Below, piece after piece: positions 33,498 to 45,185 of a stretch of 64,000 nucleotides of DNA; within the stretch, counting starts at the first letter, position 1, and each line of letters begins with the position of its first letter. The DNA is from Candidatus Altimarinota bacterium (GTDB lineage Bacteria > Patescibacteriota > Gracilibacteria > BD1-5 > UBA2023). The DNA is taken from the NCBI GenBank assembly GCA_013268835.1, contig JABFSX010000003.1:62001-126000 (forward strand), read 5' to 3'. Made by a program: the position numbers and the translations under genes. A model generated the notes under the pieces. That model saw only the letters and a program-made list of their open reading frames with translations, ran no database searches and was not told the DNA's origin.

Positions 33498-34568
33498 ATG
33501 GATAACAATTCAATTAGTCAGTTCTTTGAAAATAGTCAAATGGAACTCATTACCCAATCTTCCGATTTATCCCTCGCTACTTTATCTAGTATGATAGAAA
33601 GCGGCGGGATAGACCTAAATCCTGATTTTCAAAGACGGGAAAGATGGGATATAGATGATAAATCTAAACTCATAGAATCATTTATCTTAAATGTACCAAT
33701 TCCTGCGATTTACTTATCAGAAGACAAATTTTGAAAATATACTGCAATTGATGGGAAACAAAGATTAAATGCTATAAATTGATTCATGGAATGAAGATTT
33801 CGACTCAAAGGTTTAAAAAAAGCCTATTTTTTGAATGACTGTCTCTTTAAGGATCTTATTGATGATATAAAGAATGTATTAACCATTCGTCCTCTTGTTA
33901 GAGTGATAACTGTTTTAAAACAATCAGATCCCTCATTAAAATATGAGGTCTTCTTACGCCTGAATCAACAATGAGAAAGATTGAATGCTCAGGAAATTCG
34001 AAACGTGGCATGGAAATGACCACTTAATGATTTACTATTAGATTTGAGTGTTAATCCTATTTTAAGAACAGCATTAAAAATCCCTGCAAATAATAAATCA
34101 TCGGCATTTCAAAAAATGGAGGATGTGGAATTTATTCTAAGATTTCTAACCTTACATAATCTTGGTGATAACTATAATAAAGATTTATCTTGATCAATGG
34201 ATAAATTTATGGAGGAAAATCAGTATGCAAATTGGGAAAATTTAGATATTTATGCTAATGATTTTAATAGAGCCATTAATGGTTGTGATGCTATATGGGG
34301 CAATAATTCTTTCCAACGTTATGACTGAATGTATAGACAACAAATGGTGGCTGGTATGTATGATGCTCAAATGTTAGCAATGGCAAAATTTAGTGATTCT
34401 GAAATAGGGTCACTAACAAATAATAAAGATGGAATCATTGCGGAATTTGAAAGGATATCAACTCAAGATACTATTTTTGAACAATCTGTTAGAGTTTCCA
34501 CTAATGATAAAGCAAAGCTCCATTATCGTGTCTGAAAGATAAAAGAAATACTTACTCAGAATTTATAA
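33498..34568 (+). CDS. DUF262 (GmrSD-N/ParB-like) protein of a two-gene defence cassette
   Basis: 356 residues. The N-terminal DUF262 domain shows GIDLNPDFQRRERWDIDDKS, SFILNVPIPAIYL and IDGKQRLNAI (about residues 35-95). The last is the conserved DGxQR motif of the ParB/Srx-like fold, where the family binds or hydrolyses nucleotides. The C-terminal half is alpha-helical and aromatic-rich, like other DUF262 proteins. TGA codes several Gly. The HEPN-type gene starts 4 bases after the stop. DUF262 proteins are common in anti-phage systems (GmrSD, BrxU and others). This pair lies between tRNA-Leu(UAG) and a direct repeat. Confidence 0.85.
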
Positions 34569-34572
34569 TTCT

Positions 34573-35589
34573 ATGCTAGATTCTCAAAAGATATTTTTTG
34601 AAAGTATCGAAACTTTTCATAATACAATTAAGGAGTATCCAGAACTTTTAAATCAAAATTCAAAAAAATCGGTTTTAGATAACAGAAGGGCTTTATTTAT
34701 CAGCTGCTGATTTGCTATATCTACTTTTAATAGTCTAGAGACTTTTTTAAAAAAACGTTTTGAGGAAATTTCATCTGGTTTATGAGATATATTAACAGTT
34801 GTAAGCTTTAGTGATTTAGGAGACTCTTTTAAGAAAATATATACGGAAGATGCTATTATTTGAATTTCTAAGTACTTAAGTACGAAACATCATAACCATA
34901 CATGCAAAGACAAAATTAATAAGATTGAGGATTTCTCAAAATTAACTAGTAATTTTTTCTCAAATAAGTCACCATCATCTTACTGATTTTGATATAATAA
35001 CTCCAATATTCTATATGATGAGATTGAGAAAGTATTAAGAGCCTTCTGAATTACTATACAACATCCGATTGCAATTGGTGGCACAAATATAGCTAATCTG
35101 ATTTCTCAAGAAATATGCAAAGCCTTTTGAGGAATAACTCCTGCGTATAGGGAAATGTATTCTAAAGTAGGTAGCACTAGGCATAAAGCCGCACATAACT
35201 GGTATGAACAAATTATTAACCAAACTGATGTTGAAAAAAGTCTTGACTACATAAAGAGGATGTGATTTCTATTTGATGTTTCCATTTCATTTGTAATTTC
35301 ACAAATGAAAAGAAGTAAATCACCTTTAAAAGAACTTAAATTTAAATTTGATACAAGTACAGATATCCTAGAAATAGAATTTACAGTAGCAAAAACTGGT
35401 AAGAAATTTATCGAAAAGTTAATGTTTATTTATCTTGATGCTGATGGTAATGGCTGGAAATATTGAACACGTAAATTTCTTAATAAAGAGGTTTTTATAG
35501 AAAGTTGGTTATTAAGAAAGTCATCCAGAAAAGTATTATTAGTTAGAAATTCTTCTAAAGAGATAATAGGATGGTTTCATAACTTATAA
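34573..35589 (+). CDS. HEPN-domain (RiboL-PSP-HEPN-like) putative ribonuclease
   Basis: 338 residues with nine in-frame TGAs; the standard code shows nothing of note here. The N-terminal helical region (FFESIETFHNTIKEYPELL...RRALFISCGFAISTFNSLETFLKKRF) resembles the start of RiboL-PSP/MAE_28990-type HEPN domains. A canonical HEPN active-site pattern RX4H is at Arg203-His208 (GSTRHKAAHNWYEQ). The C-terminal 110 residues are beta-rich and basic. HEPN RX4H proteins are metal-independent RNases used in toxin-antitoxin and abortive-infection systems. It forms a two-gene unit with the DUF262 gene, a pairing seen in other genomes. Confidence 0.75.
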
Positions 35590-35720
35590 CCCGTAACTCT
35601 TTTCTTTACAATCGTAATATCCTCAATATACTCCTCTACGTTGATTTACTCTCTTATTTTTCTACTCATGAAACCAAAAATTGCTGAGTCTCGGAAAAAT
35701 TTGATAAAAGATTCTAATCT

Positions 35721-35742
35721 ACCATCAAAATAATAAAAATCT
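35721..35742 (+). repeat. Direct repeat copy 2 (possible attR)
   Basis: Exact 22-base copy of 33377-33398. It is not preceded by a tRNA 3' half; it runs into its own terminator hairpin. Confidence 0.75.
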
Positions 35743-35767
35743 TTCGTGATATACGGAAGATTTTTTT
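35735..35767 (+). terminator. Terminator after the HEPN gene
   Basis: Stem AAATCTTtCGT/ACGgAAGATTT with a short loop and T-tract. The upstream A-tract is shared with the direct repeat. Confidence 0.8.
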
Positions 35768-35867
35768 AAAATATTTTCCTAAACCAACATCCTACCATTA
35801 GTCAACCAGTTTTTCTAAAACATTCTTACGAATCTATAAAAAGTCAGTATAAAAGAATCAATACTTG

Positions 35868-38036
35868 ATGATTTTTTGTTATATGTCGATATTTTTTCTC
35901 TCTACTGCTTCATTCATTGTACTCCTGATGGTAGCCTCAGGAGTGAGTTATCTGGCAAGACGATGGAAACTCCCCTCTACGGCGGTGCTCGTCGCAGCTG
36001 GGATGCTCATCGCCTATGGTGCAAAATATGGAATTATTCCTTTTATTGATGATTTTGAGCTCACTCCAGAGTTACTTTTTTATGTATTCTTACCGATACT
36101 CCTTTTCGAATCTGCCTATACGGTCCGATACAAAGAACTCCTCAGGAATATCCGATCGATCAGTGCTCTTGCGATCGTATCCCTCATTATATCAGCATTC
36201 TGTATTGCAATCGGACTCCAGTATATTTTTGGATGGCTCGGATTCCAGGTTCCTTTTATTGTGATGCTTCTATTTGGTACGCTGATATCCTCTACGGATA
36301 CAGCTGCAGCGCTGAGTATCTTCAAGGAACTCGGAGTTCCTAGACGATTGAATCTGATATTTGAAGGTGAGAGTCTCTTCAATGATGGGACAGCGATTGC
36401 TCTCTTTCTCGTGGTGCTCGGAGTGATCGAGTCACATGCTAGCGGAGGAGTTCCGATGATTCATACAAATCTTTATGAACATACGATCAGGATGTTCGCA
36501 GGTACTATCGGAGATACGTGGTTTCCGATTATAAAATGAACAATCTCGCTTGGGAGTATGATCGTATTTGGGATTATTATCGGAGCTTGTGCTGGTATTA
36601 TTTTCTCGAAAGTGATCCAAAAAATCCGAAATGATAGCTATTTGGAGATTACACTTTCACTCGCTCTGGCTCATGCAACATTCCTGGTTGCGGAGCTCAT
36701 CAATCATTATTTTATCCCGGTTTCTGGTATTATTGCGACCGTGGCTGCGGCGATGGTACTGGGAAATTATGGTCGTTACAAGATCAGTCCTAAGGTGGAA
36801 GAAGTGATGGAACGATACTGGGGATTTTTCGCTTTTGTGACCAATAGTCTCGTATTTATCCTTGTGGGGATGATGCTCGTGAATCTGGAGGTGAATTGGA
36901 GACCACTTCTTCTCCCGATTCTCATCACCATTCCTGTTGTGATCCTTGCAAGAGCGATCTCAGTATATTCGGTATTCGGGTTTTTGAATTTTCTCAAAAA
37001 AGAAGAACGAGTGCCTCGGTCTTGGCAGCATGTTCTCTCGTGGTGAGCTCTTCGTGGAGGACTCGCTGTGATGATGGTACTCCTCATTCCTACAGGAATT
37101 ATCCTTCCAGAATGGCAACTTCAATGAGTCTTGATTCGAGATTTTCTCCTCTCGCTCACCCTCGGTACCGTGATATTTAGTATCTTTGTAAAAACAATCA
37201 CGATTGCTCCACTCATTCGGCACTTCTGAATCGATAAGCTTCATGATATCGAAGAGTTTGAGTACGTCGAAGGACGGATTCTGGTGGCCTCAGAGGCACT
37301 TGCTAAAATATCAAAAATCAGAGAAGGGGGATATATCGATAGTATCGAGGCAGACACGCTCACAAAAAAATATCAAAAAACACTTTCCCAAACACAAGTG
37401 GATGCCCAATGATTGATGGAAAAACATGGAGAGAATTTCTGAATGTTGGTTCAGAGAGTTGCTACACTTCACGCTCTTGGAATAGAAAAATACTGGCTCC
37501 GTCATATGTACAAATCAGGTGAGATTCCAGAAATAGTGTTTAAAAGGATTATGAAGCGAGTCGTTCTCCAGATTCGTCGTGTGGAGCGAGGCGAGAGTCA
37601 GATTCTGACCGTCAAAAATATCAAACCAAAAACCGATATTTTCGAACAGATTACCGAATATATCATCGATCGACTCGAACCAAAGATTGATCCCATCAAA
37701 GAACAATATCTCGAAATACGAACGATCCATATTATTATCGAGAAGGCTCTGGAGTGACTTACAGAACTTGGAAATATTGATTTTATTGGACAGAGAGAAG
37801 AATTTAGACAAGTGATAGCTCTCTATGAGTGATTCCGAAATCATGCAGAAAGAGAACGTCGTCTCCTCTTCCGTACACACAAAGACTTTCTCAAAAAACT
37901 CAGTGCTTCACTCACAGAAAAATCTCTTCTCGTGGTAGAAGAAGCTATACTTGCTGATCTTGCCGCAAAAGAAATCATATCTCCAAAGCTTGTTCTCAAA
38001 TTCCAAAAAAATATCGGAGCAAGGATGGAGAAGTAG
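35868..38036 (+). CDS. NhaP-type Na+/H+ antiporter with cytosolic C-terminal domain
   Basis: 722 residues. About 12 membrane helices (residues 1-400) match the CPA1 exchanger family: LPSTAVLVAAGMLIAYG, FYVFLPILLFESAY, TLISSTDTAAALSIFKELGVPRRLNLIFEGESLFNDGTAIAL (with the conserved ESLFNDG Asp) and RGGLAVMMVLLIP. The remaining ~320 residues are soluble, helical and charged, as in regulatory tails of other long exchangers. TGAs supply glycines such as the one before ALRGGL. It exchanges cations for protons and sets pH or sodium balance. The start may be ATG 35868 or 35883. Confidence 0.92.
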
Positions 38037-38104
38037 GAAGTTATTTAGAAAAGTTCTGTATTATGGAGCTTTTCTTTTTTGTTATTTTCCCTACAATAAC
38101 TCCT

Positions 38105-39313
38105 ATGCAATCCTTATTCCAACATTCTATTACGCCACTTGCTTCTCTCCTTCGTCCTGAGAAGATCGATGATCTCGTTGGACAAACTCACCTGATCGGA
38201 GTTGGGCGGGCTATCCGCAAGTTTATCGAGGCAGGGAGACTTCCTTCGATTCTTTTTTGGTGACCACCCGGCTGTGGAAAAACTTCACTGGCTCGTGTGA
38301 TTGCTAATTCGCTCGATGCTGAGTTTTTTCATCTTTCAGGAGTTTTATCCAAAAAAGAAGATGTCGTGAAGATTATCGCAAAAGCTCAGAATAATTATAA
38401 AGAATGACGACAGACGATTCTCTTTCTGGATGAGATTCATCGTTGGACCAAGTCACAACAAGATGTTCTCCTTCCGTGGGTAGAAAAATGAATTGTGACA
38501 CTGATTGGTGCCACCACTGAGAATCCGAGTTTTACCGTGATCAATGCGCTCTTGTCACGTTGTCGAACCTATGTACTTCAGTCGATTACTCCTGAAGAAG
38601 TGGTGATATTCCTCCAGAAAAATATAGAAAAAATCAAGGAACGATACTCAAAAATTGAATTTGATACTCCTATTTTTGAGCTTATTGCCAAGCTCGGGAA
38701 TGGAGACCTTCGTAATACCCTCAATCTCCTCGAAACCGCTTGTATACTCCAATGAGAATGACTACTTACGAGAGAAAATATCCTCGAAGCAGGCAGTAAA
38801 TCCCTGAATTATGATGGAGATGGAGAAGAACACCACAATCTCATCTCTGCGATGCACAAGTCTCTCCGTGATTCTGATGGAGATGCTGCTATCTATTGGA
38901 TTGGACGGATGCTTGCAGGAGGTGAAGACCCAAGGTATATCGTTCGTCGAATGATGAATTTTGCGAGTGAAGATATCTATGATCCACAAGCTATCGTTCT
39001 CACGAATTCAGTCTATGAAATCTGTGAAAAAATGTGAATGCCAGAATGTGAACTTCCAATTCTCAATGCCGCATACTATCTTGCAAATGCACCAAAAGAT
39101 AATGGTGTCTATTTGGCGATGCAATCGATGCATAGTGATATCCAAGAGTTCTGAAATCTTTGAGTTCCGCTCCATCTCCGTAATGCTCCAACGGCTCTTA
39201 TGAAAGAAGCTGGATATGGAAAAGGATATGAATACGCCCATAATATTCCTGAAAAGAAAAGCAAACAAGAGCACTTTCCAGAAGAGCTCAAGGGGAGGAA
39301 GTATAGGAAATAG
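38105..39313 (+). CDS. rarA: Replication-associated recombination protein A (RarA/MgsA)
   Basis: 402 residues, a clamp-loader-like AAA+ ATPase acting at stalled forks. [32 protein letters not shown] is the typical start. Walker A is WGPPGCGKT, its first Gly encoded by TGA. Walker B FLDEIHRW, sensor 1 [11 protein letters not shown], and the C-terminal block [25 protein letters not shown] are all RarA signatures. The stop codon directly abuts the stop of the convergent next gene (39313/39314). Confidence 0.95.
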
Positions 39314-40126
39314 TTACTGAAAAATTTTCCTTCCTTTTAGGGTAATTGCTTGATGAATGAGAAATTGTTCAAAATATTTTCTTCTATAATTTCCTATTAA
39401 TTGTGATAGAGATTCTTCTCCTGGGAGATATTCATAATTTGGGTTTTCTTTTGTGTAATTCAATGGAACAAAGGAATTACCAAAGAGGTCTTTATCGGAA
39501 ATAATAGTAGCAATAAAAATCATCTCATGCCATATAGCTTTTTCAATCTCTTCAAGAAGATCAGGATATTTCTGGATAAATGGATTACTTGGATCAAGGG
39601 ATTCCTCCAGACGACTCGAAAAATTTCGAGCATACAGATGTTTTTCTCTTTCAAATTGAATATCTGGATCTGCAAATCAAATGAGCTCTTTTTCTATTCT
39701 ATCTTGATTGTATATCTGAAAAAGTTTGAATCGAATTTGAATCCATTTTTTCATTATTGGAAGTGTCATATTTGGCTGAATTCCTCGAATTTTTTCGATG
39801 TTTCGCTCTATGGTTTCTTCTGAAAGGGAACGGATATTTTTCGCTATTCCAGATAAAGTTGGGCGTGTTCATACGAGCGAATCAAATCCCGCATGATCAG
39901 CAGATCAAACTAATGGAGTGGTAGCAGTAATTGTATTCGTATTATAGAGTTTTGAGTATTCTTCAAAAAGCTTTCAAGACAAACCCTGTAATCATAATAC
40001 GGCTTGCACCATATTTCTTGATTCCTCGATAATCCTTTTTCATTTTGGAATAAAAAATTCTCATAATGCTTCTATTCATCATCAGATAGATTTTAAGTTG
40101 GGAGTTGAGTTGGTTTTTATTGACAT
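39314..40126 (-). CDS. Unknown soluble protein
   Basis: 270 residues (ATG 40126, TAA 39314-39316) with about nine TGAs read as Gly, including three in a row early on (ISIGGGIE-like order). It looks soluble and helix-rich with conserved-looking segments ATTPLVGSADHAGFDSL and DPSNPFIQKYPDLLEEIEKAI. No membrane helix, no Cys pairs, no motif recognised. Convergent and abutting with rarA. Confidence 0.6.
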
Positions 40127-40198
40127 AATTGATTTATATGTAACTTTTAACTTAAATCAAATTTATTTGATATTCAGAAAAGAGGTTTTTACTAAAAC

Positions 40199-40225
40199 TT
40201 GCTTTTTTTATATTTCCTCTATAAT
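40199..40225 (+). promoter_or_regulatory. Putative nusA promoter
   Basis: -35 TTGCTT (40199-40204), 15-base T-rich spacer, perfect -10 TATAAT (40220-40225). Predicted start near 40232. Confidence 0.65.
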
Positions 40226-40244
40226 GTCTTCAAGTAAATAAAAG

Positions 40245-40271
40245 GACCTGCCCCCGTTGGCGAGTCTTTTT
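40245..40271 (+). terminator. Leader terminator/attenuator before nusA
   Basis: Stem GACCTGCC/GGCGAGTC (one mismatch), loop CCCGTT, then eight Ts. It lies between the promoter and the nusA start, so it could end transcription before nusA unless antiterminated. Confidence 0.6.
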
Positions 40272-40307
40272 TTTGACCTAAGTCCCTATTTCCTAATATT
40301 TCCTCCT

Positions 40308-41405
40308 ATGTTTGATATACAAAAAATCAAAGCTGCCATTGAGCAGATCGCTGCAGAAAAAAAGATCGGTAAAGATAAACTTGTTGAGATTATTGAACAT
40401 GCTATTAAGACGGCATACAAGCGTGATTATGCAAGTAAAGATGCCAATGTGAATGTACACCTTGATATGGTGAGTGGTAAGCTCGATGTCTCTGTTGAGA
40501 AGACCATTGTTGAAGAAGTAGAAGACGAAACTATCGAAATCAGCTATGAAGATGTTGGTGGAGAAGAGAGCGGATACGTCATCGGAGATACAGTTGAGAT
40601 TGATGTTTCTGATGAGCTTCTCGAAAGTGAAGGATTTGGACGTATTGCTTCTCAGGCAGCCAAGCAAGTAATTGTTCAGAAAATCGGAGAAACAGAGAAA
40701 GAAAAACTCTATCATCTTTTCAAGGATAAAGTGGACTCTATTGTGAGTATGCGAGTAGAACTCGTTGAGAAGAATCGTGTAGTTTTTGATTACAATGGTC
40801 ACCAAGTGGTGCTTCCTCGTAGTGAACAGAATTCTAAGGATAAATATATTCCAGGACAACGTATGAATCTCTATATCCGTGGATGTGAGATTGATCCAGT
40901 TACTGGTCCTCGTGTGATTCTCTCTCGTAAGGATAAAGAACTCGTTGTAAAACTCTTCGAGATGAGTACTCCAGAACTCGAAGAAGGAGTAGTTGAGATT
41001 GTTTCTATTGCTCGTATGCCAGGAGTGAAGACAAAAATCATCGTGGCTTCTGATGACGAAGATGTTGATCCAGCTGGATGTCTTATTGGTCCAAAGGGTA
41101 TGCGTGTTCGAACGATTGTTGATGAACTCTTCGGTGAAAAGATCGATATCCTCAACTATACTACCAATCAAAAAGAGATGGTTCGTCGAGCGCTCGTTCC
41201 TGGTATTGTAGAAGATATCGAGATTGACGAGGCAACTACGACGATTCGAGCAACAGTAAAAGATGAGGAAAAGGCGAAGGTACTTGGTCGTGGAGGAACG
41301 AATATCAATATTGCAGGAGATCTTCTTGGATATCGCATTTCTCTCACAACGCTTCCACCAGTTGAATGAGCAACACCAGCTCCTACAGAAACTATTTCAG
41401 AATAA
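40308..41405 (+). CDS. nusA: Transcription termination/antitermination factor NusA
   Basis: 365 residues. N-terminal RNA polymerase-binding domain (IEQIAAEKKIGKDKLVEIIEHAIKTAYKRDY), then S1 domain (near residues 130-200), KH1 with GPRVILSRKDKELV and KH2 with GCLIGPKGMRVRTIVDELFGEKIDIL and VLGRGGTNINIAGDLLGYRI. There is no C-terminal acidic repeat region, as in Gram-positive types. A single TGA (Gly) is near the C-terminus. The ATG 40308 is favoured over an upstream in-frame ATG-like start because it gives the conserved N-terminus. A leader hairpin with a T-tract precedes it, consistent with autoregulation. Confidence 0.94.
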
Positions 41406-41414
41406 TTATTCATA

Positions 41415-41440
41415 TAAAAAGTCCCAAATTGGGGCTTTTT
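41415..41440 (+). terminator. Terminator after nusA
   Basis: A-tract, stem AAGTCCC/GGGGCTT with a short loop, T-tract. Confidence 0.78.
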
Positions 41441-41478
41441 ATTTTGACTTCAATTCGCTTCTCAATATTCTCCATCGT

Positions 41479-42540
41479 ATGCTTTCCTCGCTTTCCATTA
41501 CATCATTTCGTGGTATTGATTCTCTCGATATTTCTCTTGGACTTCGCACCTATATCATGGGAACGAATGGCTCTGGAAAGACACATATTCTTGATGCGAT
41601 CCATATGCTCGCAGGATCTCGTCCTCTCTATGGGGAGTCATCACTCGAGTCGGGGAGTCAGTTTGAATGAGTTTTTTTAGAATCAGATCTTCCGAAGAAT
41701 TATCGTCTCGTGCGAGATGATATTCGAGAATTTTTCGTGATTCAAGGAGCTAAGATTACGAAGCCAAAATATATGCAGGCACTCCCTTGGCGAACGGTGC
41801 ATATTTCCCCATTTGATATGAATCTGCTCTACTTTGCTCCAAGTATGCGACGTGACTATATGGATCATATTCTCTCGCGTACCCATGAACAATTTTCTCA
41901 TACCAAGCGAGATTATGATCTGGCGATGCGCCAGCGGAATGCACTTCTCAAAAAGATTCGAGATGGGTTTGCAAAAAGAGAAGATCTCGATTTTTGGGAT
42001 CATAAGTTTGCAGAATACGCTTATACCTATTGACTCTATCGAAGTCGATATCGAGACTATGTTCGTGCTGCTATGACTCGTTTTCCAACTTTTTTTAGCA
42101 AGTATTCGCCAATTTTTCATTATGAAAGTAATTGGATAGATACAGAAGATTCACAATCTTTTATAGAAAAATATCTTTTGGATAATCGTGAACGAGATAT
42201 CCTCACTGGACATACGCATATTGGCCCTCATCGAGATGATTGGGGATTTCGCATCGAGAAAAATGGAGAAGATATTCCTGTGGAATCCTATCTTTCTCGT
42301 GGAGAGATGAAAATGCTTCTCCTTGGACTCAAGATGATTGAGATGGAATATATCAGTTCAGAGCTTGATTTACCAGTTATTCTTCTGGTTGATGATATAT
42401 TTGCAGAGCTTGACGATATCAACTCAGATATTTTCTTGAACTCTCTTATGCAATATCAGATAATTTTGACAAGTCAGAAACCGCTCCCAAATCACGAAAA
42501 AGATCATAATTTTATTTGCATAAATCTCTCGAATGCGTAG
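41479..42540 (+). CDS. recF: DNA replication and repair protein RecF
   Basis: 353 residues, an SMC-like ATPase loading RecA at gaps with RecOR. Walker A GTNGSGKT is at residues 28-35. RecF-specific blocks are TGHTHIGPHRDDWGF, YLSRGEMKMLLLGLKMIE (signature motif) and the Walker B VILLVDDIFAELD. Two TGAs give Gly. It is not next to dnaA/dnaN but follows nusA. The upstream frame stays open, but the ATG at 41479 gives the conserved start. Confidence 0.92.
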
Positions 42541-42601
42541 AATACGCCAGAATATCACAAAAAAATCCCTATTATCCCATTTTTGTTAATTCATTATTTT
42601 T

Positions 42602-44263
42602 ATGAAAAAACTTCTTTCTTTGTTTACTGCTCTTTTTTTTATGGGTAGTATTTTTATACCAGTAGCATTTTTGAATGCTGCGAGTGAAACAGTAAAATTA
42701 GAGCTCATTGCCCCTACGACTACTCGAGTTGGAGAAGCAATTGATGTCACTGTGAAGGCAATTGATAAAGATGGAAAGACAGTAACAAGCTACCGAGGAT
42801 CGATTATATTTAATACCGATAATATCGGTGATACAGTTCCATCGCCAGGGAAAACAATTACTTTTACTGCCGATATGAATGGTGAAAAAACTTTTTCTAA
42901 GGGTCTTATTTTTAAGAAGTCATGAAAACAAAAACTCTATGTATCTGATATTTCTGAAGATATCATCGGTGAAATAACTATTAATGTTGATCCAGAGGGA
43001 TCAACCACAACAGGAGGTGATCAGACTATTACGATTATTACTCCAGAGAATGGTACAAAGATTGCTGGGGAGACGGTTATGGTAAGTGGTAAAACTCGTA
43101 AGAATAGTAAAATTTCATTAACTTTGAATGGTCAAGATGCATGAACGGTTATCTCAGATGAGAGTGGTATTTTTACAAAAAATATAACTGGTATAACACA
43201 AGAGAATAATATTTTACTTGCTAAGCTTCTTGATGGATCAAATGCTCCTGTTGCAACTTCCTCTGAGATTAAATTTGGACGACAAGTTTCAAATGTCGCA
43301 ACTTATGGAGTAACAATTTCTCCTTCTTCTACGGTTGAAGTGAGCTCACCTATAGATGTAACAGTTGATGCTACTCCAGGACTCAGTGAACTTACTATTT
43401 CCCTTGATTGATCTATACTTACGACCAAAGAGACTACCAGTGGGAAATATACAATCAGTACTATCGCACCACAAAATGCGGGAACATATAAAATATCGAT
43501 TTCTCAGAAAGATGCACTTGGACAAGCTAAGACAACGGAATCAGAGACAATTCTTACTACAACACCAAAACCAGTAGAATTGCCAATTCTACCTCCCCCA
43601 TCAACGTTTAAAAATATAAAAACCGTTACAACAGGATCAAAGGTGGTGTTTGATTTTGGTGTAGAAAATGCACCAACAGACCTTGCTGGATTTAAGATTG
43701 CCTTCTGAACAAACGCAGATAGTCTTACGCAAGAGGTATCAACATATACGCTTGATCGAATCGCTTCACCAGTCAATTCAGGAGCCTATACATGGTATAT
43801 TAATAAAATTCCTGAAGGAACATATACATTTAAGATATTTGGACGAACTCAATCAGGAACCCTTATTTCTGGACTCGTTTCAGAACCAATTATTGCAACC
43901 CTTGGTAAGGATTCTTGTACTATTGCTAATGTTGGAGGACTTGTGGTAGATACAGATACGAGTAAAAGTGTTATATCTTGGACAGCTATTCCAGAGGCTG
44001 TATCTTATAATCTTTATAAGATAACTCCAGCTGGAGATTATACGTTGTTCCAAAATACAAAAGAAGCAAAATATACACTATTTCTCTCTAAAGGAGCTGT
44101 GATGTATGAAAACTTTGCAGTAAAGGCTCTTTGTGATGAATCAACTGAATCAAAAGAGTATTCAACAATGTCTCGAGTTCAGTCTGGTCCCTGAATGATT
44201 GCAGTTCTTGTGATAATATCAGCGATTCTCGGAGCCTTCCTAATGCGAAGACGATATATTTAA
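42602..44263 (+). CDS. Secreted multidomain Ig-like protein with C-terminal anchor
   Basis: 553 residues. Signal peptide (MKKLLSLFTALFFMGSIFIPVAFLNAA). Several Ig-like/beta-sandwich modules follow: VKLELIAPTTTRVGEAIDVTVKAID (about 30-125), a second starting near ITIITPENGTKIAGETVMVSG, a third with GVTISPSSTVEVSSPIDVTVDA, and a fibronectin-III-like unit VISWTAIPEAVSYNLYKITPAGDY near 455-540. One membrane helix and the basic tail MRRRYI end the protein, resembling a sortase-less surface anchor. It is probably displayed on the cell surface; adhesion is a guess. TGAs encode Gly at module turns. Confidence 0.75.
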
Positions 44264-44348
44264 TCATTTTCGTTTGACAAGAGAGCCGTTTTTTATACAA
44301 TGCACCCACTTTTCCAGATAGAATAATTTTATTTTGCCATTTTCTCCT

Positions 44349-44621
44349 ATGCCAATAACTAGTTCAGCAAAAAAAGCTCTCAAGGTTAGCGAAAAAAAAC
44401 GATCTCGTAATCGTCACTTCCTCGCTCTTCTTAAAGAGAGTACAAAAGCGTTTTCAGCTCTTCTTGTAGAAGAGAAGAAAGATATGAAGAAAATCAATGA
44501 GGCACTTTCTCTTGTTTATTCTCGTATCGATACACTTGAGAAGAAAAATGTTCTTCATAAGAACAATGCTGCTCGAAAGAAAAGCGCATATGCAAAGGCT
44601 ATAAAATCTATAACAGCGTAA
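44349..44621 (+). CDS. rpsT: Ribosomal protein bS20
   Basis: 90 residues (family about 88). MPITSSAKKALKVSEKKRSRNRHFLALLKESTKAF and the C-terminal KKNVLHKNNAARKKSAYAKAI match bS20. No TGA. The start ATG follows TTTCTCCT, a CU-rich tract rather than Shine-Dalgarno. An in-frame upstream ATG-like start at 44334 would add five residues. It begins the rpsT-infC-rpmI-rplT cluster. Confidence 0.92.
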   Translation: MPITSSAKKALKVSEKKRSRNRHFLALLKESTKAFSALLVEEKKDMKKINEALSLVYSRIDTLEKKNVLHKNNAARKKSAYAKAIKSITA

Positions 44622-44628
44622 ATCTCCT

Positions 44629-45168
44629 ATGCAAAAACGAGGATTCCCTCAGAAAAAAAATGATAAACGCATCAATGATGCTATCATTGCACGTGAGCTT
44701 ATGGTTATCTCTGATAGCTGAGAATCACTTGGCAAGATGACACGTGATGCAGCCCTTACTCTCGCTGGAGAGCAAGATCTTGATCTCGTAGAAGTTGGAA
44801 TGCAGGAATGAATTCCTCTCGCTAAGATAATTGATTATTGAAAATTTGTTTTTAAACAACAAAAACAGCAATCACAAAATAAAAGCAATACAAAAAAAAC
44901 AGAACTCAAGACAATGAAACTTACCTATAAGATAGGAGATCATGACCTTGATGTAAGAAGAAAACAAGCAGAAAAATGGGCCAAAGAATGAAATCCAATG
45001 AAAATATTTCTTCAGCTTCGAGGTCGAGAGAATCAATATGAGGATCTTGCCATCTCAAAGATTCAAGAATTCGTTGCTTCAATGGAAGAATTCTATCGAA
45101 AGGATGAAAAATCAAAAGTACTGAAACAAGGAAATACGTTCAATCTCATTCTTTATCCAAAAAAATAA
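44629..45168 (+). CDS. infC: Translation initiation factor IF-3
   Basis: 179 residues. N-domain NDKRINDAIIARELMVISDSGESLGKMTRDAALTLAGEQDLDLVEVG, a Lys/Gln-rich linker, and C-domain KLTYKIGDHDLDVRRKQAEKWAKEGNPMKIFLQLRGRENQYEDLA. The start is ATG, not the AUU used for IF-3 autocontrol in enteric bacteria. Four glycines, some at conserved positions (SGESLG, AKEGNP), are TGA, unlike its neighbours, which have none. It begins 7 bases after rpsT; rpmI follows after 17. Confidence 0.95.
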
Positions 45169-45185
45169 TTATAATCTTATCTCTT

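Noticed and set aside
40293-41171. Long reverse frame of 292 codons within nusA
   Set aside because: It is the antisense shadow of nusA, whose KH and S1 motifs are clear.
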